A stretch of 40,956 nt of DNA, taken from positions 1 through 40,956 of the forward strand of contig CAJTTC010000017.1 in the NCBI GenBank assembly GCA_910579295.1, in the 5' to 3' direction. The first letter of the stretch is position 1; the number at the start of each line of letters is the position of its first letter. The position numbers and the translations under genes were made by a program. Under the pieces are notes generated by a model that was not told where the DNA came from, did not search any database, and saw nothing but the letters and a program-made list of their open reading frames with translations. This DNA comes from an uncultured Christensenella sp. GTDB lineage: Bacteria; Bacillota_A; Clostridia; Christensenellales; Borkfalkiaceae. Shown here piece after piece: positions 29,001 through 36,400 of the stretch.

Positions 29001-32000
29001 ATTCAACGCCGTCCCTGAAATACTTTATCTGTATGCGAATGACTTCGCCGTACGGCATATCGAGCGCCTCGGAGTCGTTTGCCGTGTACCAGACTGACGG
29101 CTGAATGCCGTAAACGAGATTTTCCTCTTCCAGACTCAATTCCAGCTTGTATTTTTCTATGGTCAGAGTAGCGTAATTTATGATAAGAAGATAGTTGTCG
29201 TCGCCATTTTCAATCGGGTTGCCGTCCTTATCGTACAATACGGTATCTTTGCAAAGTATATCGTATTCGCCCACGTCCTTAGGTGTTACGAAATTTTCGA
29301 AATCCGCGTTTTGACAGTACCCGTACGTCAGCGAGAGCGTTTCGTTATAGGGCAGATTGCCGTTCTTGATTTCCGTAACGCCGTCCGTATCGAAAATACT
29401 CAGCTTGCCGTCGGGAATTACTCCGTCGGGAACGGTATCGCCGTAAACACAACTGTCGTCGCCGATTGTAATGTTTAATTTTTTACGAACTATGGACAAA
29501 GAGCCCCACGCTTTTTCTAATTCGTAATTGTTAATGCCGCCTTCAATTACGTTGCCGTCACTGTCGTAGACAATACAGTTATCTGCGTCGGCTCGAGTAT
29601 AATACCTACCCGCATTTTTAGGCTCAACAGGCATCTCAGAGTCCGTACTCGCATAAACAAGTACGGAAATTTCAAGCTGCTCGCCGTTTACAAGCCCGAT
29701 GGCGCGACGATAATTGCCTATACCCTTTTCATACTCGAACGTATCTCCGTATGTGAGCGCGGGTCTGTCGTAATTACTGGGATGTCCGTAAACTAACGGC
29801 GTTATCCTTAAAGGCGCGGGCGTTACGGTAAGCTTGCCGTATTCGTACCCGGCGATCTCGTAATTTGTCTTGCCCGCCTCGAACTCGGGGAGAATGTAAT
29901 TTTCAGCCTCGTTGTCTCTCTCGCCCACGTTGATTATCGAGGGGTTGCCGACTACCGTAATTTTATCTTCGCCTATCAGACCCGCCTGCGTGCCGTCGCC
30001 GAAAAGCTCGGTCGTATAGCCCGCGTCCGATAACGCCTGACCGCTGTAAACCTGCGTTTTGCCGTTGGTTATAAGTTTTATTTTCCTCTGCAAAACGGTG
30101 AGCTTACCGTACTCGTACTCAGCAATTTTATAGTTGGTTTTGCCCGCTTCGAACTCGGGGAGAACGTAATTTTCAGCCTTGTTGTCTATCTCGCCCGCGT
30201 TTATTATCGAGGGATTGCCGACTACCGTAATTTTATCTCCGCCTATCAAACCTGCCTGCGTGCCGTCGCTGAAAAGCTCGGTCGTGTAGCCCGCGTCCGA
30301 TAACGCCTGACCGTCGTAAACCTGCTCTTTACCGTTGGTTATGAGCTTTATTTCCCTCTGCAAAATTTCAAGCGTGCCGTTGTCGTAATCAACGATTTGA
30401 TAATTACCGTTGGGCACGACAAACTTGCAGTCGTTTACAATACTGCCGTAATTGAGTATGGAGCGCGGCTCGCCCGCGGGGGTAAGAATTTCGCCGTTCA
30501 GCAAGCCGCCCTTGTCGGGCTCGCCGTAAAGATAAGTTTTATCGTATGTATGAGCAGTGAGCGCTATGCCGTCGTATATCTTTTGCGCTCCCGACGTAAC
30601 CACGACAATCTTTCTGACAGTTACTTCGAGAGTGCCGTAGTAATAGTGAATGTCGTAATTCGACCTGCCGAACTCGTTTTCGTGCTTGAAGTGGCAAACG
30701 TTTGTCTCCTTACCGACATCGGTTATTTTCGTAAAGTCTACGAGAGTGAGCTTATCGTCGCCGACAAGTCCCGCCTTGCTTCCGTCGGAAACCGCCTCGT
30801 ACTTGCCGTCGTCCGTTTCCAACGCATAGTAAACGTTAATCTCGGTATTTGAGAGCTGGTTGCCGTCGTAAATCCTGCTCTCGCTTGCCGTCCAGACAAT
30901 TATCGGGCGAGGGTTAATCGTAAGCGTGCCGTACTTAACCTGATCTATTACGTAATTGGATTTCACGCCGTCGAACAGAGGCGTGTAATAAGAGCAAACG
31001 TTGTTTACAGGTCCGCCCACGTGTATTACCTGCGTATGGTTGGTGAACGGCGTGAGTACGTCGTCGCCTATCAGTCCGGTCTGCGCGTTATCGTCCACCC
31101 ACATAGTCTGATAATTCGTGTTCTCGAGGATACCGCCGTCGTATTCCTTATAGTCGGTCGCCGTGATTACTATTATATGCCGCTGTAAAATTTCAAGCGT
31201 GCCGTATTCATAGCCGACAATTTTATAATTGGAATTGGGTACGGTGAACGCGCAGTCATTCAATCTACTGCCGAAATTTAGTATCGAGGGCGCAGAGCCT
31301 TCGACAAGCGCTATCCTGTCGTCGCCTATCAAGCCCGCCTCGCCGCTTTCGCCATTGTACAGGAAAGTTTTTTCGTAGTCGGGAGCGGACAGCTCTGCAC
31401 CGTTGTATACCATCTGCGCGCTTGCCGTCTTAACGGTTATCGGGCGAGAGTAAATTTCTATGGTGCCGGGTATGACGGTTGCAATCTCGTAATTTGCGTC
31501 GTCCGTCGTATATTCGCATGCGTTCGGCTTGTTGCCGAAATCGGTAATTTCTGTCAAGCTTACAAGCGTTAGCGTGCCCGAGAGCAAGCCGAGCTTACTG
31601 CCGTCGTCTTCCCACGTAGTCTTATACGTACTGTCGGAATAGGGCGTGCCGTCGTATATGCGCCCGCTTGAATTGGTGTAAACGATTATGCGCCTTACAT
31701 TTACCGTCAGCTTACCGTAAACGTAGCTAATATCGTAGTTGCCGCTCACGTCGTCATTGTCGCACTTTACCTTGTACGTTGTGGTGTTGTCAACTCCGCC
31801 CGCAGCCGTCACGTCCGTTACCGTGAAAAGCTTGTCGCAGACAAGGCGCTGACCGTCGACAAGCGCGCCCTTTGTTACGGTGAAGCCGTCGTTGCTTAAA
31901 GGCTGACCGTCGAACACCCGCGTACTGTCGCCCGTCGTTACCGTTATAGCGCGTTTTTTAATCGAGAGAGTGCCATATATGTAGTTGAGTTTGAAGTTAG

Positions 32001-33375
32001 AGGTTACGTCCTTGCCGTCCGCCACCGCTTCAACGCTTACTTCGAATACGTTTTTAACCGTGCCGTAGTCGGTTATCTGCGCCGTGCTGTTCTCTATCGC
32101 CAAGAAAGTAAAGCCCTCGGGGTGCGCGCTGAGCGTGAAGCCGAAATTGTAAAGCGCGTTTCCGTTGTATACGCGTCCATCGTCGTTCGTCGTTACGGTT
32201 ACTTCGCAGGGGATTACTTCCAACGTTCCGTACCTATAAGTAGGCGTTTCGTAGTTGGACGTCACGTTGCGGTTGCCTGCGTCCATTATCGTTACCGTGA
32301 AGTTGTTCGGCAACAGCCCGACGTTGACAATAGAGGGCATACTGTCTGCTACAATTCTGTGACCCTCGGCAAGGTTTACGCTCGTAACCTGTGTGTTTGC
32401 AAGGGGCTTGCCGTCGTAAGGCTTACTCTCGCTTGCCGTAGTCACGGTAATTTTGCGCTTTTCTACCTTGAAAAGAGCGTTTAACTGCGTTATGTCGTAC
32501 TTAGCCGTTACGTCCTTACTGCCGTGCATTACGGTAACGTTTTTAAGACGCACTTCGTAATCGCCCGCGTTCTTTATCTCGTCAACGGGATTGCCGTTTG
32601 CAAAAATTGCCGTTTCGAAGCTTATTTCGTCGCCCTTTGCAAGCTGTCTGACCGTCGCTTCCGCCAAGGGCTGGGCATACTCCTGTACCGTGCCGTCGTA
32701 GGTAACCGTCTTGTCTGTCGGCTTTACAGTGAGCGCGCGGTTCGTGACGTCAAGCTGTTTGCCGCTGAACGTAACGTTATAGCACGAAGTGAAATCCTCA
32801 CCGTTCCTGTCAATAATTTTGAATGAGCTCTGCACGACGTCGACGCGAGTAGAGTCCGCGCCGTAGTTGTCGTAGGCAAAGTCCAACGCTTGCGTATCGA
32901 CGCTGTGACCGCTTATCAATCCCGTGGTGTAGTATTCAGGCAGCTCGCCGTATACCATACTGTCGCCCAAAATCTCGAAGTTTGCGTCGAGGGGGGTAAT
33001 TTCAAAGGCTACGGGAGTTGAATAGCTGTAACCGACTATCTTAGGCGATACAGTACGCGCAAGGTACTTGCCCGCCTTTACAGGCTTTTCGGTCGTCCAC
33101 TCGTCGCTTCCCTCGATTGAGTATTCCACCCTCTGCGAGCGCGCCGAGGCAAGGAATGCCTTTGCGGGAGTTACCTCGTAGGATTCGTTAAAGCTGATAT
33201 TTTGGGCAGACAAAGTCATCGCCGACATATACGAGCCCTTTGCAAGCATGAGCCCGACCGAAACGGCGATAACAAGGGCAAGCGCGCCTATAATCAGAAA
33301 TCTGAATTTATGTATAATGCGCTTTGCCTTTGCTAACTTTTCTATTCGATTTTTATAATTGTCGTAAGAAATCAT
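17098..33375 (-). CDS. Giant YDG/MBG repeat surface protein (5425 aa)
   Basis: One uninterrupted frame of 16.3 kb. The N-terminus is basic (KLAKAKRIIHKFR) with a membrane helix at about 27-45 and no LPXTG or C-terminal anchor, so it is probably a type II protein with nearly everything outside. The rest is a chain of roughly 50 immunoglobulin-like modules of ~85-115 residues, by my count of their hallmark motifs. About 25 are of YDG type (IYDGKPL..., then NY.I.Y.YGTL.V..R.I) and about 24 of MBG type (VYGD.LP..., LPYGE.L, PKNVG.Y). They are grouped: YDG first, MBG in the middle (about 29820-24060), mixed after that, degenerate for the last ~500 residues. Such modules occur in adhesins and filaments. 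AAGGG precedes the ATG. Confidence 0.88.
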   Translation of the reverse strand: MISYDNYKNRIEKLAKAKRIIHKFRFLIIGALALVIAVSVGLMLAKGSYMSAMTLSAQNISFNESYEVTPAKAFLASARSQRVEYSIEGSDEWTTEKPVKAGKYLARTVSPKIVGYSYSTPVAFEITPLDANFEILGDSMVYGELPEYYTTGLISGHSVDTQALDFAYDNYGADSTRVDVVQSSFKIIDRNGEDFTSCYNVTFSGKQLDVTNRALTVKPTDKTVTYDGTVQEYAQPLAEATVRQLAKGDEISFETAIFANGNPVDEIKNAGDYEVRLKNVTVMHGSKDVTAKYDITQLNALFKVEKRKITVTTASESKPYDGKPLANTQVTSVNLAEGHRIVADSMPSIVNVGLLPNNFTVTIMDAGNRNVTSNYETPTYRYGTLEVIPCEVTVTTNDDGRVYNGNALYNFGFTLSAHPEGFTFLAIENSTAQITDYGTVKNVFEVSVEAVADGKDVTSNFKLNYIYGTLSIKKRAITVTTGDSTRVFDGQPLSNDGFTVTKGALVDGQRLVCDKLFTVTDVTAAGGVDNTTTYKVKCDNDDVSGNYDISYVYGKLTVNVRRIIVYTNSSGRIYDGTPYSDSTYKTTWEDDGSKLGLLSGTLTLVSLTEITDFGNKPNACEYTTDDANYEIATVIPGTIEIYSRPITVKTASAQMVYNGAELSAPDYEKTFLYNGESGEAGLIGDDRIALVEGSAPSILNFGSRLNDCAFTVPNSNYKIVGYEYGTLEILQRHIIVITATDYKEYDGGILENTNYQTMWVDDNAQTGLIGDDVLTPFTNHTQVIHVGGPVNNVCSYYTPLFDGVKSNYVIDQVKYGTLTINPRPIIVWTASESRIYDGNQLSNTEINVYYALETDDGKYEAVSDGSKAGLVGDDKLTLVDFTKITDVGKETNVCHFKHENEFGRSNYDIHYYYGTLEVTVRKIVVVTSGAQKIYDGIALTAHTYDKTYLYGEPDKGGLLNGEILTPAGEPRSILNYGSIVNDCKFVVPNGNYQIVDYDNGTLEILQREIKLITNGKEQVYDGQALSDAGYTTELFSDGTQAGLIGGDKITVVGNPSIINAGEIDNKAENYVLPEFEAGKTNYKIAEYEYGKLTVLQRKIKLITNGKTQVYSGQALSDAGYTTELFGDGTQAGLIGEDKITVVGNPSIINVGERDNEAENYILPEFEAGKTNYEIAGYEYGKLTVTPAPLRITPLVYGHPSNYDRPALTYGDTFEYEKGIGNYRRAIGLVNGEQLEISVLVYASTDSEMPVEPKNAGRYYTRADADNCIVYDSDGNVIEGGINNYELEKAWGSLSIVRKKLNITIGDDSCVYGDTVPDGVIPDGKLSIFDTDGVTEIKNGNLPYNETLSLTYGYCQNADFENFVTPKDVGEYDILCKDTVLYDKDGNPIENGDDNYLLIINYATLTIEKYKLELSLEEENLVYGIQPSVWYTANDSEALDMPYGEVIRIQIKYFRDGVEYKETDKFNRGAYEVVPQKYYAYDAKIVTDGVELSNERDALDNYEIECANGVLNVLPKPIKVKIDSVECIYGDRLPNATFTIYEYDFEGNEVEITEFPYGDNFALDNFVYKDVNGMEVTPKNVGDYTIAYNGATINLGTDGLDNYDVSHEDGTLTVKSKPLAITIDDKTAVYGDSLPANTHTNTELAKGDVLTVEYRYGDIADAELTDITPKNVGKYVIFAKTVKIGNEEIPCETEGYNYYITVTGGSLEITPRAITVVLNTPSNVTYGKTFAYADEIGNYVSLTNIGYGEQLKVAVKYFDGDGNGLTAANPPKNAGTYSAQIDGENCVFYEADGTTVIEDGLNNYTITCDPVNNLKINRANLSVVFNSFTGVQYGEWGVTQNYPTGAGNYEIANGLKYGEDFEITVEYKYKSDNPDLNRKPVDGLPKNVGEYYISSVSGGLKWYASNGSEIENGWDNYIIFSSPGLLEIVPREITVELKDLPDVRYGDILTKVNYPTNVGNYERVETTAFGEQLKFSVTYQKNGVDVTPQNVGEYEIVPYGFTVYDKDGNKIEGGEKNYVRVGYTAGTLTIVPRKIEAFFAPTDRVYGEGYPDKINLSYLYDIEADGSLTRVDGLPYANEELEFAFGYEKWVDGYHNTAFWFGDTTRGLNNPVTPRNVGTYAAVITGIDVKNGSIDNYKVKINTTSFDVTVREIDVVLNPIDNVTYGVSFTYKPNEAGLTYANAPDLAYGEKLTVAVKYFDGDGNGLTVADPPKNAGTYSAKIDEANCIVYEADGTTVIDGGIENYGISCSALENLVIREKRLCIKIDDQGQNGEIVYGDKLPDNTFKIYDSNECVNEIANGDLPYGETIGFVFEYLLNSDTVVPKNAGSDYRISIDFENLSNILIDGAPCEHKNYTFSVFTGKLTISKKTLNITLTDKFTFVYGFNEFIAIDNVNSFVDEPYFATVEGEDITLGYGEQLYITVDYFDSDGVKCKPKNKGEYTMRAKLYTIATADGASSDDEQGFGELTNYIINCGDGKLTITPKALTVTVDDQSAIYGDKLPVATAGITDGLDENGRLPYGEQESLDILCDYEDEDGEALYQPNVGSYTIAFKGLYINLDAEGAENYAITHVNGTLTVSQRDLIVDIKDKEIVYGGEKGEVEYSFSLLDGNGDELQNELHYGEKLNLTFKYTQGVNVLSDPQNVGKYAINIDVKEVTGGNGNIGNYNVRPVNGTLNILPKPLVVEIDGDTSVYGEEVPHSTFVIKDDKGNTIANGGLPYGESLDFVYSYKKGENSTTDPVAAGTYDITAKEVIVTGGNGSAGNYDISYGGSPVLVITPRPITVELNNGVNIQSFTYGENYGASVCNAKIEGLYGNQIIKIAVRYSSVGQTDSVNGARRARAFAAKINDSDDPFIPRNVGVYTAELDWDNCKLYEGDGVTEVEGGMNNYAIADGFECEPVTFTIVRKMLNVTIHNSESIYGDKLPFGDIDYETDVTTAENETLELTFAILDSDGNPAKNVGSYPITVTDVRIFNAMLGEAGEYESPDNYEIKYVENNPTHEIKPREINVTYIDQNVTYGNTASYPDSIGNYKSIDNLADGESLKISVTFRNADGALNANPTEAGNYDIVYVSFEVYGKDGNKIEGGERNYDVVGETGTLEISSRVITVKSGSASKIYDGKALTSDSIERVLSGVTEAELAAEGYKIVADEKFGQIHATGAEGEDNITTYKVVDGNGDATANYVVTVGEYGKFIVTARPITVTTDSATRDYNGDELTAGYTVKFDGEGDEETFGEGDTFSVTKTSGITNAGSTPNAIAYVITNARGEDVTDNDYSITYSEGTLTVNKLAVKITLDSVTAQYGEKFDIKYTLDCGSLPNGETLGFEVNYVVRGTVATPEVSDYYFILARGIYNIELQDGSFTVDGEADKAGNYELSADSENPATLTVERRQLKVTTNTSSRTYNGSAYTDAGFTVVWAKDNNLSGLLGDDTLTVTGDIPSVTDADDPVENALKFITPSNYTITEQINGFISIDRRVVGVQTADINGDYDGSEYSDASYKIIGGVALVHGHTLEPLSVFKRAEATGEEIVENDTTFKVMSGSTDVSNNYKLEYTNGKVVINKRELAIKTNDITEVYNGKAHYDKGFEWEDEIRPVLDHKLQISQLFTWTNATVDGNKQNTNTYRVVGAAGDVTSNYNISVTPGAVVINQARVTVELADVSVDYGDSGYATKLSDAAAVSGVVGGETLNLAFEYSDGDRLPNQGVYTVGLIWNNCTVSGGERLLSNYYLVAQPEPATLTVSKKQITVTVNSAECNYGEPLPLDKITYSPTGLVYGESLVLTFEALDDNGNAARNAGEYGIAVKSLTVDGGSEDNYEITYADNSPKLTVKAIEVAIELNDLQFDYNNIGSYPANVNNYKNYVAVNAKLAYNERLQVVVGYERNGVSVDNPRYAGEYDIVLKDIIVYADNGDVIDGGNKNYTFLAGYTGGTLTINGISLVVTRKPYEKTYDGEPIKLSELTVEEQISYYYIDADGVTHTQFEGDYAGYSLRLKDSNYKTESADAGSYENTAEYAVYYGEVQDPTGMFVVEYNKEADGKLTITPREIVVVTADASKIYDGGPLDKTDGYKTYLNGDVNADGLLGSDALTVDVKATRTDAGESANDTTYTPNGNYVIVDYKCGTLTVKKRKIKISTVTSTHVYDGTLFSDGRFETVWADDESKSGLVGNDKLTLVGGASSIENVGTVPNKFGYELPLRDDGQSNYEVVGDIAYGTLTVTARKIVVVTADGSKIYDGQPLKNVAYVKTYLEGDENAEGLLNGATLTADSTAEIPSIINVGNTSNNCKFTVPSSNYEIAGYVNGTLTVTKKPLNITLSMENSSYAYGDASVKNFTVQTDGLVDGENLTVKLSYKLNGTSVEEPRTAGGYTADINLTASVVRHNNGTDLANGIGNYEVTCNTLTFTIGQKNITVNLEAWANEVYNGKAHVYSGAASVVEGLEYGENITSVGLKFFTDAAKTVEVDAPVNAGTYYVELDASATLLDTLQSLDTSYNVTCGGLTFVVEKSELEITLSDSLTQVYNGASFDFATAIGAYSVTGLAEGERLEITVRYEQNGAQAQPKNAGTYDVIFVSAVIAGDENGIANYDLVTPVANGSVEITRRKVALTVNDRIVEKGGESYGANDIAATPDLVAGELEAAVEAGEITFAYKEITDNLPDGATAQYVVSLVITDGTIMSNYDYAGNVKSGTLTVTNRRVLVTPELKETGRIVYTGEALSSDLFGFSHMHISEGELAADDLYGFVQSDLENIQATYTFVDGDGTVIDGFPVNAGTYSFTVKLSGTGANSYFIEYSTMPAFVTVDRRTVDISISYSGPNTHVYDGKMPDLENNATFSIINGDTTDGFVNGDGDTIKFALVNGSGFVGEFSDVGKYTVCVSFNNISNYSINAIVEAEANLEVEITQRIIVVLPLAPSGGLEQYYNGKPLTLDSDRYELVNGDGVYDSLAEGDVLTVISSELAPTTLKGYVQISGVIIRNGDRVVTDNYSVHCVYNANDRVLQRLHIIQNDMRFAMSYKKFDVTYNQEINGVRLPYTGATQEYDISGTPAEDAVTITGSNANGGAAALFPNHRFVYSTNKVTVSATAGTYANWLAGVLKVYEGDMDVTVLYNFTCGNAGDMGDDGETYNGKPIIVVKNTLTVTLKNVTLDMLDDGTAFTTSPIDNNVMLKSEYYEVEGLLEKNGAPVHTAEVLAFKVGDRWLLGVTVFRKDNNRRTDMIANYEQTEIAHSADFDARYIAVSEISTLLKPVLNLEINVTAEQLENGYGTVFVDGGIKGSLKLNDSYYSHGALQDGDKLEVLVFKDNDGNYKLGVAVYRNLGDGRYSNARDNYNRMVTGTADVAIEFINVDNIKTFSRDLYIDLSATFDENGEVVTGEDGEPVFTAHGLYTDDLAQIAVVKTADGEYTVTVKVVSTAGASRTGKYEINSFGTLPAGVTVNLQKAA
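26640..28230 (-). repeat. Dispersed closely related MBG module pair
   Basis: Modules near 28200-27900 and 26930-26590 share VAVKYFDGDGNGLT, PPKNAGTYSA and YEADGTTVI. They are separated by about 1.3 kb of unrelated modules, so blocks of several modules, not only single ones, have been copied. Confidence 0.7.
29824..30363 (-). repeat. Two tandem near-identical 270-bp modules
   Basis: Two neighbouring 90-residue YDG modules share most residues and, by eye, about nine of ten bases (both contain KITVVGNPSIIN and LPEFEAGKTNY). The other modules in the protein are far more diverged, so this is a recent in-frame duplication or gene conversion. Confidence 0.88.
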
Positions 33376-33423
33376 AAAAATACCCTTAACGTGCCTTAAA
33401 TCTTTTTCACTTTACCTGTTTTA

Positions 33424-36400
33424 TCATTCAGCCGGCGACAGGATTGTTACGTGCGCCGTAGTGTTTGTAAAATCAAATTCGTAGCAAATTTCATTTGAGA
33501 TCGTATATGTAAAGCTACCGGGGTCGAGAGCCATTGTGTAATCCACGTCACTTCCGTCCGCATAAGCCTCTGTGATAACAATATAATCGCCTTCCGCAAG
33601 CGGCGTAGCGCCCGAAACGCTTACAAGATTTGTTACAAGGAAACGGCTGTTATAGCTGTCGGCAACAAGCGAGGATACGACCAAATCGCCGAGCGTTATT
33701 GCAATCTTGCGCTTATGCACTTCAACCTTGCCGCCTTCCTCTCCGTCCGCGTTTACACAGTTTACATTAAAGTTCCTTGATGTCAGCTTCGCCGCGATCT
33801 CAACACTGTAATCGTATTGGTCGTATGTGAAGTTGCCGTAGGCGTCCTCATTGCCTTTAACCATAATAATATCGGTTGGCGTGTAAACGGAGAACTCATT
33901 TTTACCGATAAGAGCTCCGACGCCGCCAAGCTCGGTTATTATTTCCGCGACGTTTTCGCCGACAGTATTGGCAAGTTCAATTTTTTCAATAGCCGAGTTT
34001 ACGTCTATATCAGCCTTTTTGCCGTTATAGATGAACGCGTCGCCGCCCGTGAAGTCTTTAAGCGTAACGGTCAGATCCAAAGGAACGATTTGCATAATGC
34101 CGCCGCCGACCTGCATCGTAACCGTGTAATTGTCGTTGTAAGCGGAGTTTGCAAACTCCACGCCGAAGTTATACGTGCCTACGTTCTTCATTTCGCCGCT
34201 GTATACAAACCTGAAATCGTCGCCCGTAAAGTTGTGATAATTTTCAGTGACAACAGATATGTTATCCCTCTTCCAAACGCCGTTATTTAAATACAGGTTT
34301 GCATAGTCATAGCCCGTATAGGTCAACGCATTATAGAGTATAAAACCGTCTTCCGCCGCACCCGCCACGTTGACAAACGAAGCCACGTTGACAAGCAATT
34401 CCTTTTTATTAATTCTGATATGCCCTTGGGCTTCGTCATTGCCGAAGTCGAAATTCGAGGCTTTGCCCTTGTACTTTACCGTATACGTATATGCGCCTGC
34501 GTTGACAAGCTCCTTATCGCACACGATTTCAAAGTCGGCAGCTGAAATCAGGTTGTCGGGCGCGGTAGTAGTCAGCGTTATCGCCTTGTCTAATTGCAAC
34601 GACTGCTTTTCGCCCGTGTATTCGAGCGACTCTGTTCCCGTAAAGTCGGCAAGCTCAACCGTAACTTCAAGAGGCGTAATTTCAAGATTGCCGTATACGT
34701 ACTCTATTACGTAGTTTGCCGTGACGTCAACGTTGCGCTCGTCATATATAGTGCAGATTAATGCGTTGGGTACAGAGCCCACGTCCGTTATGGATACGGA
34801 ATTTGTCACATTGGCGGTGTGATTGGCAACTGCGTTTGCAAGCGTTATTGCGGTTAAGTCGGATTTTTTAAGCTCGTTACCGTCGTACACCTTGTGATCT
34901 CCCTCAACCGTTATAGTGACGGGGCGCGGCGTTACAACCACATTGCCGTAGCTTACGTTGAGCTTGAAGTTGTCGTTGTCGCCCGTTGCAGGCAAGGTTG
35001 CCGTATAGGCGTGCGAGCCGACCGCAACGTTATCGCTTTGCACATAAGCAAAGTTAAAGTTATCAGCTTTAAGCAAATTCGTATCTACGACGCAACCGCT
35101 GATAATTTCGGTTTTTGCTTGCTCTAAATTGTAAGCCAAACCGCTGTACACCGCGCTGACAGAGCCGAGCTTTACATTGACTTCAAGCTTTTCGACGGTA
35201 ATTTTGCCGCCGCGCGTAGCCATTATCTCGAAATTCTTCGCGTTTTCTCTGCTTGCATCGGTGGAGAGCGATACTTTGTAGACGTATTCGCCCGCATTCC
35301 TTACGGCGGCTACTTCTTCGTATCTGTCGGTCGTTGCGTTTTTGCTCTCATATTTGATTACCAAATCGTCGCCCGACAACAAATAGGTATCGGCAACTAC
35401 TGCGCTATTGGGGTCTACGCGGTACTCACTGCCGTCATAAACGTGCGTGAAGTTTTCGAGCGTAAGTATAACGCCCAACTTTTTAACCGTAATTTTGCCT
35501 TTAACAAATTGCAGGTCGAAATTATTTAAATATTGTCTGTCTTCGTCGCTTAAATTCTCTTCAATATTAGCCTTATAGAGATAATTGCCCGCTTTCTTCA
35601 CCTCGTCAACTTCGTTGCTCGAACCGTCGTTTTCAACAAAGGTATATTCCAACTCAAAGTTCGCAGAATTTACAAGATCAGAACTGAATATGAGCGCTTC
35701 GCGCACTTTCAACGACTGCGCCTCGCCGTTGTATGTAAGCACGTAGTCGTCTGCCGTTACATATACGGTCAGCTTCGAAACTTGCACCTCGCCGATAACG
35801 TTATCCAAGTCTATGCTGAAATTCTTTGCGTACTCTTCGTCGACAAACTTAACTCTGTACTCATAGCTGTCGGCGTTCTTAATTGCGCCGGCGACCACTT
35901 CGAAATCGGCATATGTGAGCAACCCCGTATCGACGGTCAACGCTTCTTTCAGGTCAATTGTCTTTTCGGTATTGTCGAACGTAAACGCGCTGCCCTCAGC
36001 TTCCGTATAATTTTTCAGAGTGAGGTTCACTTCGAGAGGTGCAACCACTATGGTCTTTGCTTCGCATTGGATATCTATATTCTTTGTGTAACGTTCGTCG
36101 GTAAGATAAGCGCTGTAAGAATAAGTATCCGCGTTTCTGATAACCTTGCCGTCCGTGACCGCGAAAACAAGCGCGGATTTGGGCAAAAGCGTTTCGGGTA
36201 CGGTGAAATACTTGTCGTCCGTAATATCGTCCACATAGCTTTTGTCTATCGTCTTTTCTTTGCCGTCGTAAACGAGCGCGTCGCCGTCGCCGATATAATC
36301 TTTCAACGTTACTATAACCGACAACTTTTCTACCGTAATTGTGCCGTCCGTAACCTCCAACTCGTAGTTGCCGACTTTAACGCCCTCGGCGAATTTTGCC

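Noticed and set aside
29824..30363. CRISPR array or IS-type repeat
   Set aside because: The repeats are 270-bp coding modules in frame within one ORF, not short direct repeats with unique spacers or IS ends.
17275..32826. Many long plus-strand open frames opposite the giant genes (for example 17566-18531, 28039-29097)
   Set aside because: They are antisense shadows of repetitive, GC-biased minus-strand modules: they lack ribosome sites, recur with the repeat period, and give Arg/Val-rich sequences with no known domain.
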